Below are positions 1 through 8,882 of a stretch of DNA of 64,000 nt, one piece after another. The DNA is from Trichocoleus sp. (lineage in GTDB: Bacteria > Cyanobacteriota > Cyanobacteriia > Elainellales > Elainellaceae). Made by a program: the position numbers and the translations under genes. The stretch lies in the NCBI GenBank assembly GCA_036702865.1, contig DATNQD010000042.1:62001-126000 (forward strand), in the 5' to 3' direction. The notes below the pieces were generated by a model, which saw only the letters and a list, made by a program, of their open reading frames with translations, had not been told where the DNA came from and did no database searches. Numbering within the stretch: the stretch's first letter is position 1; each line of letters starts with the position of its first letter.

Positions 1-915
1 CACTCCGAGCTAAAGCGATTACAGCACAATTTACAAATAGTAGATGAAGATGTCAGTGCGATCGAGGCGCAAGTTTTAGCAGAGCATCAGCAGACATTAC
101 CCCAAGAGCCATTTTTACCTGAATCTCGTTCTTTGCCTGAATCCACGCATCATCAAGAGACTCCAGCCGAATCTGTTAAGGAACACACTGTTGAGTTGCC
201 TTCCCAGAAAGAGTCTGAGCAGGACTATTTTGCTACACCGATCGAAGCGGTGATTAATCCCGAAGCCGCCCAACATCAGGCAACTGAAGAACAGCCCAGT
301 GACGCAGAACCGCAACCGCCCGTTACTGTAGCTTCTCATCCGGAGGCACCCTCTTTCATCAGCGATGGCTTAGCTCAGCTAGATGACAAGCTCTACAACC
401 AGCAATGGCGTGAGGCAGACCGCCTGACCCTGACACTCATGCTGCAACTCGCAAAGCAAGAGCGCTGGCTAGACGAACAAACCATCAAACGAATTTCCGA
501 TAAGGCAGCAGTTCAGGCAATCGATCGGCTCTGGAGACAGTACAGCCAGAATTACTTGAAGCAAGAGTTTGGGTTTCAAGCCCAGTGTGCGCTCTACAGA
601 AGCATGAAACCTGCCAAACTTGATGGCAAGATCGCCAGAGACGTAAAACTGCAGCAGGCAATTGACTTTGTGAATCAGGTCGGTTGGTGGACGCCCCGAT
701 TAAATTGCTTCCGGTTTTATGAGCAGCTCGACTTTCCCACCTCTAACTTATCTGGAACCGTTCGCCCCGGTCATCTGCCCGCTCTCTGGTTCTGGACAAT
801 TCCATCGTTAGAGTCCTTCCGGCTCGGCGGTATTGGCACTGGGTTAGGAGGCTGTCGTCTGATGGTCGATCGATTGGATGGGATGCTGGCTCACCTGGAG
901 CGGCTGTTGCAGTAG
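1..915 (+). CDS. GUN4 domain-containing protein (5' end outside window)
   Basis: The reading frame is open from base 1 and ends with TAG at 913-915, so the N-terminus lies outside the window (304 residues visible). The first ~110 visible residues are an acidic, Pro/Gln/Glu-rich linker. The last ~165 residues match the GUN4 fold: an LDDKLYNQQWREADRLT helix, WLDEQ, an IDRLWRQYS segment and RPGHLPALW near the end. GUN4 domains bind porphyrins and stimulate Mg-chelatase in chlorophyll synthesis. Many cyanobacterial GUN4 paralogues carry other N-terminal modules, so this one may be a sensor rather than the chelatase cofactor. The missing N-terminus prevents a firmer call. Confidence 0.85.
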   Translation, partial: HSELKRLQHNLQIVDEDVSAIEAQVLAEHQQTLPQEPFLPESRSLPESTHHQETPAESVKEHTVELPSQKESEQDYFATPIEAVINPEAAQHQATEEQPSDAEPQPPVTVASHPEAPSFISDGLAQLDDKLYNQQWREADRLTLTLMLQLAKQERWLDEQTIKRISDKAAVQAIDRLWRQYSQNYLKQEFGFQAQCALYRSMKPAKLDGKIARDVKLQQAIDFVNQVGWWTPRLNCFRFYEQLDFPTSNLSGTVRPGHLPALWFWTIPSLESFRLGGIGTGLGGCRLMVDRLDGMLAHLERLLQ

Positions 916-955
916 AATGTCTGCTCTTCGATGCGAAAGCTAATCTAAAGCGAAT

Positions 956-2041
956 CTATTGATTAATTTGAACAACTTCTGGAGATTGAGTACTAGATTG
1001 AGCCTTAGATTGAGCACTGCGCGGGGAGTCTTGCCAGTCGTTCAAAATATCTTTGACCAAAACCTCATTAAGCCAAATTTGCCCGACAATCACCAGGGGA
1101 ATTGCCAGAAATAAGCCCAAAAAACCAAAGAAGATGGCAAACACAACCTGGGAAATTAGCGTGATGGCTGGAAGTAAAGAAACTTGCTGCTGCATCACAT
1201 AAGGCACCAGTAGGTACTGTTCGAGCTGCTGGATCAGGAAATACAGAATCAGGACAGCGACGGCTTTCCAGGGAGCATCAAGCAGCGCAACTGCCATCGG
1301 TGGAATCAAGCTGAGAGTGGGTCCAACGTTTGGAATCGCCTCAAGTAAACCTGCGATCGAAGCATTGGCTAACACGAGCGGTACACCCAAAATCCATAAG
1401 CCGATCGCACTCACAAAACCAATGACAACCATATCAATGAGAATGCCGCGAATCCAGCCAACGAGCGCAACGCGACAAAGCGATAGAATTTCATCAACTC
1501 TTCTACGATAAAAGGCAGGAAAGAGTAAGACAAAGCCCTGACGATAGGGTGCAGGATTAATCAAAAACATGATGGTGAGAACCAGGACTAGCAATAAGCT
1601 CAACACCACCGTTAAGAAGTTTGAGAATAGCGAAAAGAAATTATTAAACGCCCAGGTTGCAAAAGGCTGAACTTGACGCACTAATACACTGACATCTGGA
1701 ACAAGGGAACGTCCGGGAAGTTGTGCCTGCAATATCTCTGCCCATTGCTGAAACTGCTCCAGCCCTCTCGGCACCAGAGTTGATAGCTGCTCAAACTGAC
1801 CTACAAAAGGCGGCACAATGAGGGCACCAAATAAGACCAGCCCGATGAGCAAAATCCCGACTGACATCGCTGCTGCCAGTCCTCGATGAATGCCCGATCG
1901 CCGCCATCGCAGCACAATGCTATTCAAGGCTGTTGCAAAAACAACTGCTGCAAAGATAAGCAGGACAACCTGGCGAATTTGCCACAAGATATAAAGTGAA
2001 ATTAATAGCGCAATTAAACCAATCCACTGCCCAAGTTTCAC
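956..2041 (-). CDS. AI-2E family transporter-like membrane permease
   Basis: A 361-residue polytopic membrane protein. Two helices lie within the first ~65 residues, a soluble stretch covers about 80-130, and further helices run to ~330. The family signature IPNVGPTLSLIPP is present at about residue 240. The family (PF01594) includes TqsA and other exporters, but the substrate of cyanobacterial members is not established. The start is GTG, supported by GGGAG five bases upstream. It lies ~100 bp downstream of the carotenoid operon on the same strand and could be read through from it. A second family member lies at 15937-17028. Confidence 0.88.
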   Translation of the reverse strand: MKLGQWIGLIALLISLYILWQIRQVVLLIFAAVVFATALNSIVLRWRRSGIHRGLAAAMSVGILLIGLVLFGALIVPPFVGQFEQLSTLVPRGLEQFQQWAEILQAQLPGRSLVPDVSVLVRQVQPFATWAFNNFFSLFSNFLTVVLSLLLVLVLTIMFLINPAPYRQGFVLLFPAFYRRRVDEILSLCRVALVGWIRGILIDMVVIGFVSAIGLWILGVPLVLANASIAGLLEAIPNVGPTLSLIPPMAVALLDAPWKAVAVLILYFLIQQLEQYLLVPYVMQQQVSLLPAITLISQVVFAIFFGFLGLFLAIPLVIVGQIWLNEVLVKDILNDWQDSPRSAQSKAQSSTQSPEVVQINQ

Positions 2042-2139
2042 TGGCTCCCTATCCTAATCCTTCAATTGCAAGATCTATAGCCAAATAAAGCAAATGATCT
2101 TGAAATATCTTTTGCCCCAGCTACTTTTTAATCTTTCTC

Positions 2140-3456
2140 TTATTCTCTAGAGAATAGAGCATTCACTTGGGGTTGAAATCCCACTGAAGGTAGGCTGCGG
2201 TTTAAGTGAGCCAGGCTGCGGCTTTCCACAATATCTGCGGCTCGTTTTACTCCACCTGCGGTCTGGATCGAGCGCTTCAACCGAATTGCATTTTGATAAT
2301 ATTCATCGGTTGATAAAACTTGCTCGATCGCATTTCTCAGGCGGGAAACGGTGAGGCGTTTTAGCGGCACAACCTGACCTGTCCTGGTCCACACAATTCG
2401 GGCTCCTGTCCCTGGTTGCTCATAGGTAATTGGAATGGCAACAAGCGGCACACCCTGACTGAGCGAATCCAGAACTGTATTAAGACCACCATGCGTAATC
2501 GTTAGGTTGGCTCTCGAAATCACTTCTAGCTGCGGCGCATAAGGAACAACCAGCGATGAACCAGGCAGCGATTTGACTTGCTCTTCACTCATACCGCCCC
2601 CGTGAGTGATCACGAGCTGCACATCTAGCCCAACACAGGCAGCAGCGATGCAGTGAAACAGCTTACTCTTTGTATTTTGCACGCTGCCCAACGACGCATA
2701 AATTAAAGGTTTTCCGGTGAGTTGGTCAAACGGAAATTCGGCTGTTTGCCCTAATTGATCACGAAAGGGTCCAGTGTAGTGAAAATGGGTAGGAAGATTG
2801 GAGCAGGGAAAATCAAATTCGCTTGGCTGCTGGCTAATGTGAGCGATCGTTGTGGCTGAAGCATACATTTGTTGATAGGGATCTAGCCCCCAGCGACTGC
2901 GATAGTTGTTTAGCGTCTGGATCATCGGCTGACAGCTTCGATCTAAACCAGCATAAGCCACATAATTTCGCCAGCGTGCCCAGCCTACATCGCGGTAAAG
3001 CCAGGGCGTGAAGAAGGGGGGCATTTCCACTTGGCGATGAATTGCCTGAGCGCAGCTAACACAAATAAAAGGCAAGTTTAAATAGGCTGCAACTGTTTCG
3101 CCAGCAGGTTCAAGTTGATCGACCAAAAGAACCTCAATTCCGGTTGCTTCGATCGCAGCAGGTGCGTCTTCACAAATGATTTCAGTAATATATCTGCAAA
3201 ACTCGAGTGAATATTCCAGGGCTGGAATTCCGCTTAAGGTGCTGATCTTTTGTAAGGTTTCGGCAAGCAGCCCCGATCGCCAGGTCGATTGCCCAATTGC
3301 ACAAAACTCTAATCCTTCTGCATAGACCTTCAAAGCCAAATCAGGAACCTGAAGGCAAGTCACCTGATGCCCACGGGCTTTTAGCTCCCGTCCTAGTGCA
3401 GCGATCGCATTCAAATGCCCGGAAAAAGGAGGACAGATTATTCCAAAGTGAGTCAT
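2140..3456 (-). CDS. CrtX-like family 1 glycosyltransferase
   Basis: A 438-residue GT-B glycosyltransferase. The N-terminus (THFGIICPPFSGHLN...) resembles zeaxanthin glucosyltransferase CrtX and macrolide glycosyltransferases. The C-terminal donor site has THGGLNTVLDSLSQGVPLV followed by EQPGTGARI, the UDP-sugar binding signature of the UGT family. It is the third gene of a leftward run (CrtW-like ketolase, DUF2993 protein, this gene) with 36 bp to its upstream neighbour. That context suggests glycosylation of a hydroxylated or ketolated carotenoid. The acceptor is inferred from the neighbourhood; sterols, lipids or secondary metabolites remain possible. Confidence 0.82.
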   Translation of the reverse strand: MTHFGIICPPFSGHLNAIAALGRELKARGHQVTCLQVPDLALKVYAEGLEFCAIGQSTWRSGLLAETLQKISTLSGIPALEYSLEFCRYITEIICEDAPAAIEATGIEVLLVDQLEPAGETVAAYLNLPFICVSCAQAIHRQVEMPPFFTPWLYRDVGWARWRNYVAYAGLDRSCQPMIQTLNNYRSRWGLDPYQQMYASATTIAHISQQPSEFDFPCSNLPTHFHYTGPFRDQLGQTAEFPFDQLTGKPLIYASLGSVQNTKSKLFHCIAAACVGLDVQLVITHGGGMSEEQVKSLPGSSLVVPYAPQLEVISRANLTITHGGLNTVLDSLSQGVPLVAIPITYEQPGTGARIVWTRTGQVVPLKRLTVSRLRNAIEQVLSTDEYYQNAIRLKRSIQTAGGVKRAADIVESRSLAHLNRSLPSVGFQPQVNALFSRE

Positions 3457-3492
3457 GGCTGACTAACACCAATTTGATTGATTATTTGTTCA

Positions 3493-4254
3493 TCAATTGG
3501 AGGGAGAAGAGGGAAACTGTTCGATATGGGCAGCCGATTGTAATCTAAGAAGTTGCGGCATCAGGTCAAGCTGCTGAGGCGTCAGGAAAACGGCTTGCTG
3601 TTCAAACTCTTTCAGCCGTAAGGCTTCGCTAACTTCTTTTAAGATGAGTTCGATGAGAGCTGAAATATCAGCTGCTTCTATCGTCTGATCGTTCTGAAAG
3701 CTTATATTCTGAAAGCCTACTTGATTGGCTTCAGTATCAATAAAAGGAACTGCTGTAAATTCTAATAGCTGGGAGTTAAGTTGCATTTGAGAACTTAACT
3801 GACCGTAAAATTCGATCGCCCCTTGTGCTTGAAACCGACATTGAATCGACTGAAGCGAAACATCCATTGGGCTAACCCGTGCTGCCTGCCACTGTTGATT
3901 AATCGATTCAAGACAAGGATCAGCGTTAATCGCATCGGCAAGCTGCTGTTCGTTAAGAGCGATCGTTAGCTGTCCTACTACGGGCTGAATGAGGATGATC
4001 TTCCCCCGCATCGCCTTTAGAGGTTTAACTGCAACTCGCCCCATGACTAATTGCAAATCTGTCACTCTTAAATTGTGCGATAACAGCAATCCCGCAATTT
4101 TGATTTGGATACCATCTGTCTCCCCACGCATCAGCCGACTCAGATCAAATTTGAGCTTAACCTCAATCCGATCGGCATCTTTAATTTGGGTTGCCAATGC
4201 CATTTCAACAAACCGATTAACTGCTTGTTCCGTTAGATTGGCTTTGTCCTGCAT
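3493..4254 (-). CDS. DUF2993 domain-containing protein
   Basis: A 253-residue protein starting MQDKANLTEQAVNRFVEMALATQIKDADRI. The amphipathic start, the repeated IEVKLKFDLSRLMRGE / GIQIKIAGLLL pattern and the alternating beta-strand character match cyanobacterial DUF2993 proteins. In actinobacteria DUF2993 includes the lipid/mannan-related LmeA; the cyanobacterial role is unknown. There is no clear signal peptide or membrane helix. It sits 21 bp downstream of the CrtW-like gene and 36 bp upstream of the CrtX-like gene, so co-transcription is likely. A lipid- or carotenoid-handling role is only an inference from position and from the lipid-binding character of related folds. Confidence 0.75.
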   Translation of the reverse strand: MQDKANLTEQAVNRFVEMALATQIKDADRIEVKLKFDLSRLMRGETDGIQIKIAGLLLSHNLRVTDLQLVMGRVAVKPLKAMRGKIILIQPVVGQLTIALNEQQLADAINADPCLESINQQWQAARVSPMDVSLQSIQCRFQAQGAIEFYGQLSSQMQLNSQLLEFTAVPFIDTEANQVGFQNISFQNDQTIEAADISALIELILKEVSEALRLKEFEQQAVFLTPQQLDLMPQLLRLQSAAHIEQFPSSPSN

Positions 4255-4275
4255 AGGGAGAGGGGCAAATAAGGG

Positions 4276-5052
4276 CTAAACCAGTGATACCGATCGCTCC
4301 TGGTAAACCTGTGGCAGTCTCCACCAGGGAACGTGCGGATATTCGTGATGCTCTTCATGATAGCCAAAGTGATAGCAGGCAAGAAAAGACCAGAATGGGG
4401 GAAGGGGATAGGTCGTTGCTCGATGACGGCTCCCGTAGCCAGTTTCAGGCTCTCGATGTGGTAAAAAAGTACCAAAAAAGAAAAGCTGAACTGAGCTAAG
4501 AATTGAGGGCAGCACCCAAAACAGAACCAGATTGCTCTCAGGAATGTGCAGAGTCAGATGGATGATATGGAAGGTGATCATCAGCCCAATCAAGCGTGTC
4601 CAACTCCAATAGCCCTTCATGAAATAGAGGTACCAGGCGATCGGGTTGTGATGCTTGCCGTCATGGAAATCGGGATCAAGGTCGCTTGCAGGATGATGGT
4701 GGTGTAACCAGTGTTTTCTAAGCAGCTTTTTGTAGGAGAACAAACCATATAGCAAAAGGACAAGCGTTCCGACCCCATTATTAACCTGGGGATTGAGTGG
4801 AAAGACTGCCCCATGCATGGCATCGTGAGCTGTGATAAACAACCCCGTGTAGAGAAAGATTTGCCATACCACTGCAAATGGGATGACCCAAGCGGGAACC
4901 TGGGTGAGATCGAGGGAACAAAGGAAAATGAGGCTTGTTGCCCAAATTCCAATGATCAAGAGGGCAATGAGCAGTCCGGCAATTGCGCCTTTGCGGTCGC
5001 TACTCTGATTGAACTCAGGCGATCGGTGAAGGGGGTGATGAACTCCTGTCAA
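4276..5052 (-). CDS. crtW: CrtW-type beta-carotene ketolase (fatty acid desaturase superfamily)
   Basis: A 258-residue membrane di-iron enzyme. The histidine boxes are visible: HDAMH at 76-80, HWLHHHH at 114-120, a single His in GTFLPHRE near 197, and HFGYHEEHH at 228-236 followed by PHVPWWRLP. This arrangement is typical of CrtW ketolases, which add 4-keto groups to beta-carotene or zeaxanthin to give echinenone, canthaxanthin or keto-xanthophylls. The start is TTG, chosen because AGAAAGGAG lies eight bases upstream and there is no nearby in-frame ATG. It is the first gene of the carotenoid operon. Confusion with a CrtR-type hydroxylase or a lipid desaturase is unlikely given the C-terminal box. 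Confidence 0.9.
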   Translation of the reverse strand: MTGVHHPLHRSPEFNQSSDRKGAIAGLLIALLIIGIWATSLIFLCSLDLTQVPAWVIPFAVVWQIFLYTGLFITAHDAMHGAVFPLNPQVNNGVGTLVLLLYGLFSYKKLLRKHWLHHHHPASDLDPDFHDGKHHNPIAWYLYFMKGYWSWTRLIGLMITFHIIHLTLHIPESNLVLFWVLPSILSSVQLFFFGTFLPHREPETGYGSRHRATTYPLPPFWSFLACYHFGYHEEHHEYPHVPWWRLPQVYQERSVSLV

Positions 5053-5312
5053 CCTTGTACTCCTTTCTGAACTTAAATGAATGCACTGATTCGAGTAGCC
5101 AAACTCTGAAGCTTTATAAAACTTAACATTTATTTGAAATAAAAGCTTTGGCGAATCTCAGCCTCAGTAATGGGTGGTGAACTGGTGAGAGAATCCTGTC
5201 TGCACCAGGAAAGAGGTTTAGCGATGAACTCAGCCTTCTTTCCTGATACAAAGCCTGGTTCAATAACTCTAGGAAATTGTCTTGATTCTGGGGTCAATAT
5301 GGGTTGGGTTTG

Positions 5313-5504
5313 TTACATATGAAGAAGGTCACGAACTACACTGTAACCACCGAGATCCCAGAGTAGATATGCGAGAAAACCAATCATTGCTAAACGACCA
5401 TTCCAAAGCTCAGCCTGGGGATTCCAGCCCAACAAAAACGCGTTGCGATCGACATTATTATAGGCTTTAGAAACAGGGGGCGTAGTGGTAGAACTCGTTT
5501 CCAT
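5313..5504 (-). CDS. High-light-inducible protein (single-helix chlorophyll a/b-binding-like)
   Basis: A 63-residue protein with one membrane helix that carries the chlorophyll-binding signature ELWNGRLAMIGFLAYL. The motif is preceded by NAFLLGWNPQA, as in cyanobacterial Hlip/Scp proteins. These bind chlorophyll and carotenoid and protect assembling photosystem II in strong light. The ATG at 5504 is preferred because AGGAG lies eight bases upstream. An in-frame ATG at 5546 with a weaker AGGTG would add 14 residues. It lies 260 bp upstream of, and in the same orientation as, the CrtW-like gene, which fits a shared photoprotective role. Confidence 0.9.
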   Translation of the reverse strand: METSSTTTPPVSKAYNNVDRNAFLLGWNPQAELWNGRLAMIGFLAYLLWDLGGYSVVRDLLHM

Positions 5505-5784
5505 CGTTAAAACTCCTGTATTAGTAGTAACCGTGAATAGCTTCATCGTAGTGATTCACCTAAGGCTTGCGGTCTGCCTATAGTTTTAACTTATGCCGAT
5601 TCTGCAACGAGTCTAAAGAATGAGATGAGCTTGAGCATTCTTGGTGCGCTCGTTACAAGCGGGATTATAGCCGTTCTATGATATCCCCAGACCGTAAAGC
5701 TAATTGCTAAAAATAGATTCACTTTAAAGTAACCACTAATAACTGCTAAAAAATATGATGCAGCTCCTATAGAATTTCTTTATC

Positions 5785-6096
5785 TCAGGTAAAGCTGTTT
5801 ACTATATTTATAGCTTTTTCCTCTGGAAACAAAACCTGCTTTATGGAAAGCTTAATTTTTCCTTCACTACTGATAGATTTAGCCCTAAAAAATTGGTAAT
5901 CAGAACCAAAATCTCCTCTACCTAAAGAAGCGTCTTTCTTGCACCGCTTCATAAAATTTCGTATTAAATCGATCGTTTTTAATTCTCGATCTGGTCGCTC
6001 ATTCCATGAGTAGAGGTCAGACAAGAGAACTACGCCTTTCGATAGAAGGTAAATTCTTGCAGCAGCTAATAGGGTATAGAAAACTGATTGGGTCAT
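5785..6096 (-). CDS. Hypothetical protein, doubtful
   Basis: A 103-residue ORF starting with ATG, divergent from ndhK. No family is recognised, no signal peptide is evident and I see no ribosome binding site before the ATG. The composition is mixed (Lys/Ser/Ile rich in the C-terminal half). It may be a real strain-specific gene, a fragment or a chance ORF. If it is not real, 5505-6207 is a 700-bp gap with no other recognisable gene. Confidence 0.3.
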   Translation of the reverse strand: MTQSVFYTLLAAARIYLLSKGVVLLSDLYSWNERPDRELKTIDLIRNFMKRCKKDASLGRGDFGSDYQFFRAKSISSEGKIKLSIKQVLFPEEKAINIVNSFT

Positions 6097-6207
6097 CTAT
6101 ATTACTGCGCCAAATTATTGCGCCAACTTTTATAGAAGACCAGTTCAGGCTGATTATTCAAGCGAATCGCTATTCATCGTCTGCTCAGTCCTTCCCTAAA
6201 AGTAGAT

Positions 6208-7029
6208 ATGATCAATCCTTCTCGAGCCGGTCAACCGTTTGAACCTCACAACGCTGATCAAATCTCGAATCCTATCGGTTATCCAACCGTCACCACTCAA
6301 CTGTCGGAAAATGTCATTCTGACGACGATGGATGATCTGTATAACTGGGCAAGGCTTTCGAGTCTGTGGCCTCTGCTCTATGGGACAGCTTGCTGTTTTA
6401 TTGAGTTTGCCGCTCTGATTGGATCGCGATTTGACTTCGATCGCTATGGTTTAATTCCGCGTGCCTCTCCCCGTCAGGCAGATCTAATCATTCTTGCCGG
6501 AACTCTCAACATGAAGATGGCACAGCCAACCCTGCGGATCTATGAGCAGATGGCTGATCCTAAATATGTGATTGCGATGGGCGCTTGTATGATCAGTGGG
6601 GGAATGTTCAGCGAGGATTCGCCAACCGCCATTCGAGGTGCAGACAAGATCCTACCGGTTGATGTCTATATCCCAGGTTGCCCACCCCGTCCGGAAGCCA
6701 TTATGGATGCCATCATCAAACTGCGGAAGAAGATTTCTGCTGAGGCGCTGGCAGAGCGGGGCATTAAGGGGCAGACGCATCGCTATCACACGATTTCTCA
6801 CAAGATGAAGCTAACGCCCACAGTTCATACAGGTCAGTATCTACGGTCAGAAAGTCGTCATAAACCACCAGAAGCGATTATGGCTGCGATGGGTACTCCG
6901 GTTCCGCCTGCGCTCCAAACACAAATGCCTCGTGAGGCAGAAGCAAATCGCAAGCTTGCCAGCAATCTGGAACGTGACATAGATACTTCCCGCCTCGAAG
7001 AGGAAGCTCGGAACGAAGCTGATTATTAA
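6208..7029 (+). CDS. ndhK: NdhK-like NAD(P)H-quinone oxidoreductase subunit, stand-alone divergent copy
   Basis: A 273-residue protein of the NuoB/NdhK/PSST family, the subunit that carries cluster N2 in complex I (NDH-1). All four cluster ligands are present: C62 and C63 in [10 protein letters not shown]127 in MGACMISGG, and C158 in [10 protein letters not shown]. The core is strongly conserved, but the segment after C127 reads [17 protein letters not shown] where typical cyanobacterial NdhK has TITGGMFSTDSYSTVRG. The ~75-residue C-terminal tail is acidic and Ala/Glu-rich. Normally ndhK lies in ndhC-ndhK-ndhJ; here neither partner is present. It may be a second NdhK for a specialised NDH-1 form, or the only copy, relocated. 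Confidence 0.88.
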   Translation: MINPSRAGQPFEPHNADQISNPIGYPTVTTQLSENVILTTMDDLYNWARLSSLWPLLYGTACCFIEFAALIGSRFDFDRYGLIPRASPRQADLIILAGTLNMKMAQPTLRIYEQMADPKYVIAMGACMISGGMFSEDSPTAIRGADKILPVDVYIPGCPPRPEAIMDAIIKLRKKISAEALAERGIKGQTHRYHTISHKMKLTPTVHTGQYLRSESRHKPPEAIMAAMGTPVPPALQTQMPREAEANRKLASNLERDIDTSRLEEEARNEADY

Positions 7030-7570
7030 CGGCTGTAGAAGGCTATAGCGGGATACAAGCAGATTGCTTCAGGGGTCGCTTTTCATTGTAGGAACGGCAA
7101 CGACTATTCTTCGGTATGCTGGATTCACAATCTTGACCGACCCCAATTCTTTGTATCAAGGTGCTCATTTCCTGTAATTTTGCATTGATGTTTCAGTTCC
7201 ACTAGCTCAGCGATCGCTTAAATCAGTGTAACTTTATATACCTTCAGATATAAATTATTATTTCCTCGCTTTGTTCCTTTCTGTAGAAGTAGAAAGCCCT
7301 TAAAACCTTTATATTGGCTCTAGGTTTGCACAGTAGATCAGGGTAATGAGTTCTCTGATTCACGCTATCTGTATTATTCATCGAGTTCTATTCCAAAGGC
7401 AAAATCTACCAACAGCAGGGCTTGCTTCAATTTGTCAGGTTACAAGCGAGCTGCAAAGCCGCTAAGCAGAACTACAAATATACAGAATGTCTTGGTGACA
7501 GTACGTAAGTTGAACTCAGGCATTCGTTAGACTGAACCTAATTTTTTAGTAAGCAAGGGGAAATGAAACA
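7030..7570. other. Intergenic gap with no recognised gene
   Basis: This stretch contains a HIP1 octamer at 7210-7217 and AT-rich tracts. I see no ORF, RNA gene or clear terminator. The last bases carry AGGGGA just before the next ATG and presumably hold that gene's promoter. Confidence 0.5.
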
Positions 7571-8371
7571 ATGAAATTGAAAAGCTTACACAAGATGCTG
7601 CTGGCAGGTGTGATTGCGGCAGGTTTAACAACTGTTCCGCTCACGGCTGGTGCTCAAACTGGAACAGCAGGTGGTACAGGAACCGGAACGACCGGAACAA
7701 GCGGCACATCTGGAACAAGTGGAACATCTGGAACATCTGGAACAAGCGGTACGACCGGAACTTCAGGTGATACAACGGGCAGTGGATTTGGAACGACCGG
7801 AACAAGCGGTACGACTGGAACCTCAGGTAGTACAAGCGGAACTACGGGTGGTACAAGTGGAACCTCAGGTGGTACAAGTGGTACAGGTAGCACGCTTACC
7901 CCTGGTTCTTCTGGAACATTAACGGTTCCTGGAACTACTGGAACGGATACAGGTACAGGTACAGGTGGCACAACAGGCACGGGTACAACAGGCACGGGTA
8001 CAACAGGTACAACAGGTACAACAGGCACGGGCACAACAGGCACGGGCACAACAGGCACGGACACAACAGGTACAACGGGCACGGGTGGTACAACAGGTAC
8101 GGGTACGGCAGGCAGCGCAACTACAGCCCCCGGAACTGCTCCAACTACAGTGATTGTGACACCCACAACAACCACTTCCCCATCTCCAGAAAACAGTCCC
8201 ACAACAACGACCACAACCACTACGGTTTACGAGACTCAACCCAGAAATCGTCGCTCTAACCTAGGTTGGTTAGGTTTATTAGGTTTATTGGGGTTGATTG
8301 GTTTAACGCGTAATTCCGATCGCCGGGTCGCTTATCGTGAGACAGAAACGACTCGCCCTGGATCTCGGTAA
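7571..8371 (+). CDS. Secreted Gly/Thr-repeat protein with WGxxGxxG-like C-terminal anchor
   Basis: A 266-residue protein. Residues 1-29 form a Sec signal peptide (MKLKSLHKM, hydrophobic core, TAGA before QTG). Residues ~30-185 are low-complexity Gly/Thr/Ser repeats of the GT, GTSGTS and GTTGTG type. A Thr/Pro-rich linker ([19 protein letters not shown]) follows, then [19 protein letters not shown] and a basic end. The last segment resembles cyanobacterial WGxxGxxG C-terminal signals: a short Gly/Leu helix followed by basic residues. The protein is probably exported and held at the membrane or processed there. AGGGGA lies upstream of the ATG. The function is unknown; an extracellular structural or glycosylated protein is an inference. 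Confidence 0.8.
   Translation: MKLKSLHKMLLAGVIAAGLTTVPLTAGAQTGTAGGTGTGTTGTSGTSGTSGTSGTSGTSGTTGTSGDTTGSGFGTTGTSGTTGTSGSTSGTTGGTSGTSGGTSGTGSTLTPGSSGTLTVPGTTGTDTGTGTGGTTGTGTTGTGTTGTTGTTGTGTTGTGTTGTDTTGTTGTGGTTGTGTAGSATTAPGTAPTTVIVTPTTTTSPSPENSPTTTTTTTTVYETQPRNRRSNLGWLGLLGLLGLIGLTRNSDRRVAYRETETTRPGSR
7699..8115 (+). repeat. Degenerate tandem repeats encoding Gly-Thr(-Ser) runs
   Basis: Short repeating units (ggaacaagcggt, acaggcacgggt, acaggtaca) encode GTSGTS and GTTGTG tracts inside the secreted protein. The purity of the later units suggests recent slippage. Reverse-strand ORFs over this stretch are artefacts of the repeat. Confidence 0.9.
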
Positions 8372-8429
8372 CCACAATCCTCGATCGATTGGGTGCTCTG
8401 CAAATCATTGAAACGAATGAGTTAAATCT

Positions 8430-8840
8430 ATGGACTGGTTTATTGATCCCTATCAATTAGAGGAAATTCTCACCTCTAAACCTCCATCTCCACCTTATTT
8501 TCTCATTGCTGCCGGTTTGTTTATTTGCCTGACTTCTGGCTTGTCTTTTATTGCGGCAATTCGGGCACAAATGGGACGCTGGTATAAAGACTTTAATTCC
8601 AGCTATGTTTCTCGATGGATCAGACTGCAGCTTGCCTTTCCATTTGCCGGAATTGGGATTGGTGTAAGCATCTTCCTGTCTGCAATGTTGATGACTCTAG
8701 GTTTGCCTACTCTATTTTCCTGGCTTGCCGGGGTTCTTCTGACCTTGCTGGTTGGAGCGATCGTTTGGTCAATTTTAGGCAAACGGATGGGGCAACGAGC
8801 AGTTGATTTCTATGTTGACCAACAAATGCATCAGTCATAG
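8430..8840 (+). CDS. Small integral membrane protein, unknown function
   Basis: A 136-residue protein with three likely membrane helices: about residues 24-45 (FLIAAGLFICLTSGLSFIAAI), 70-93 and 94-113. A basic loop (RAQMGRWYKDFNSSYVSRWIRLQ) joins the first two. No family was recognised. It starts 58 bp after the Gly/Thr-repeat gene on the same strand and may be co-transcribed. A weak hairpin follows. Confidence 0.65.
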   Translation: MDWFIDPYQLEEILTSKPPSPPYFLIAAGLFICLTSGLSFIAAIRAQMGRWYKDFNSSYVSRWIRLQLAFPFAGIGIGVSIFLSAMLMTLGLPTLFSWLAGVLLTLLVGAIVWSILGKRMGQRAVDFYVDQQMHQS

Positions 8841-8859
8841 AGGCTTATAACGGTTAAGC

Positions 8860-8882
8860 AATCAGATTCAACAAATCTGATT
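8860..8882 (+). terminator. Hairpin after the small membrane protein gene
   Basis: A perfect 9-bp inverted repeat (aatcagatt / aatctgatt) with a 5-base loop lies 20 bp after the stop codon. It is A/T-rich and lacks a clean T-run, so it may be a weak terminator or an RNA-stabilising hairpin. Confidence 0.4.

Noticed and set aside
5640-5672. RpaB/HLR1-type site upstream of the Hlip gene
   Set aside because: Only one GTTACA-like half-site is convincing; the second repeat does not match at the needed spacing.
7654-8239. Reverse-strand ORFs of 188 and 106 codons over the Gly/Thr repeat gene
   Set aside because: They are low-complexity Val/Pro and Cys/Thr runs produced by reading the repeats backwards; the plus-strand gene has a signal peptide and a ribosome binding site.
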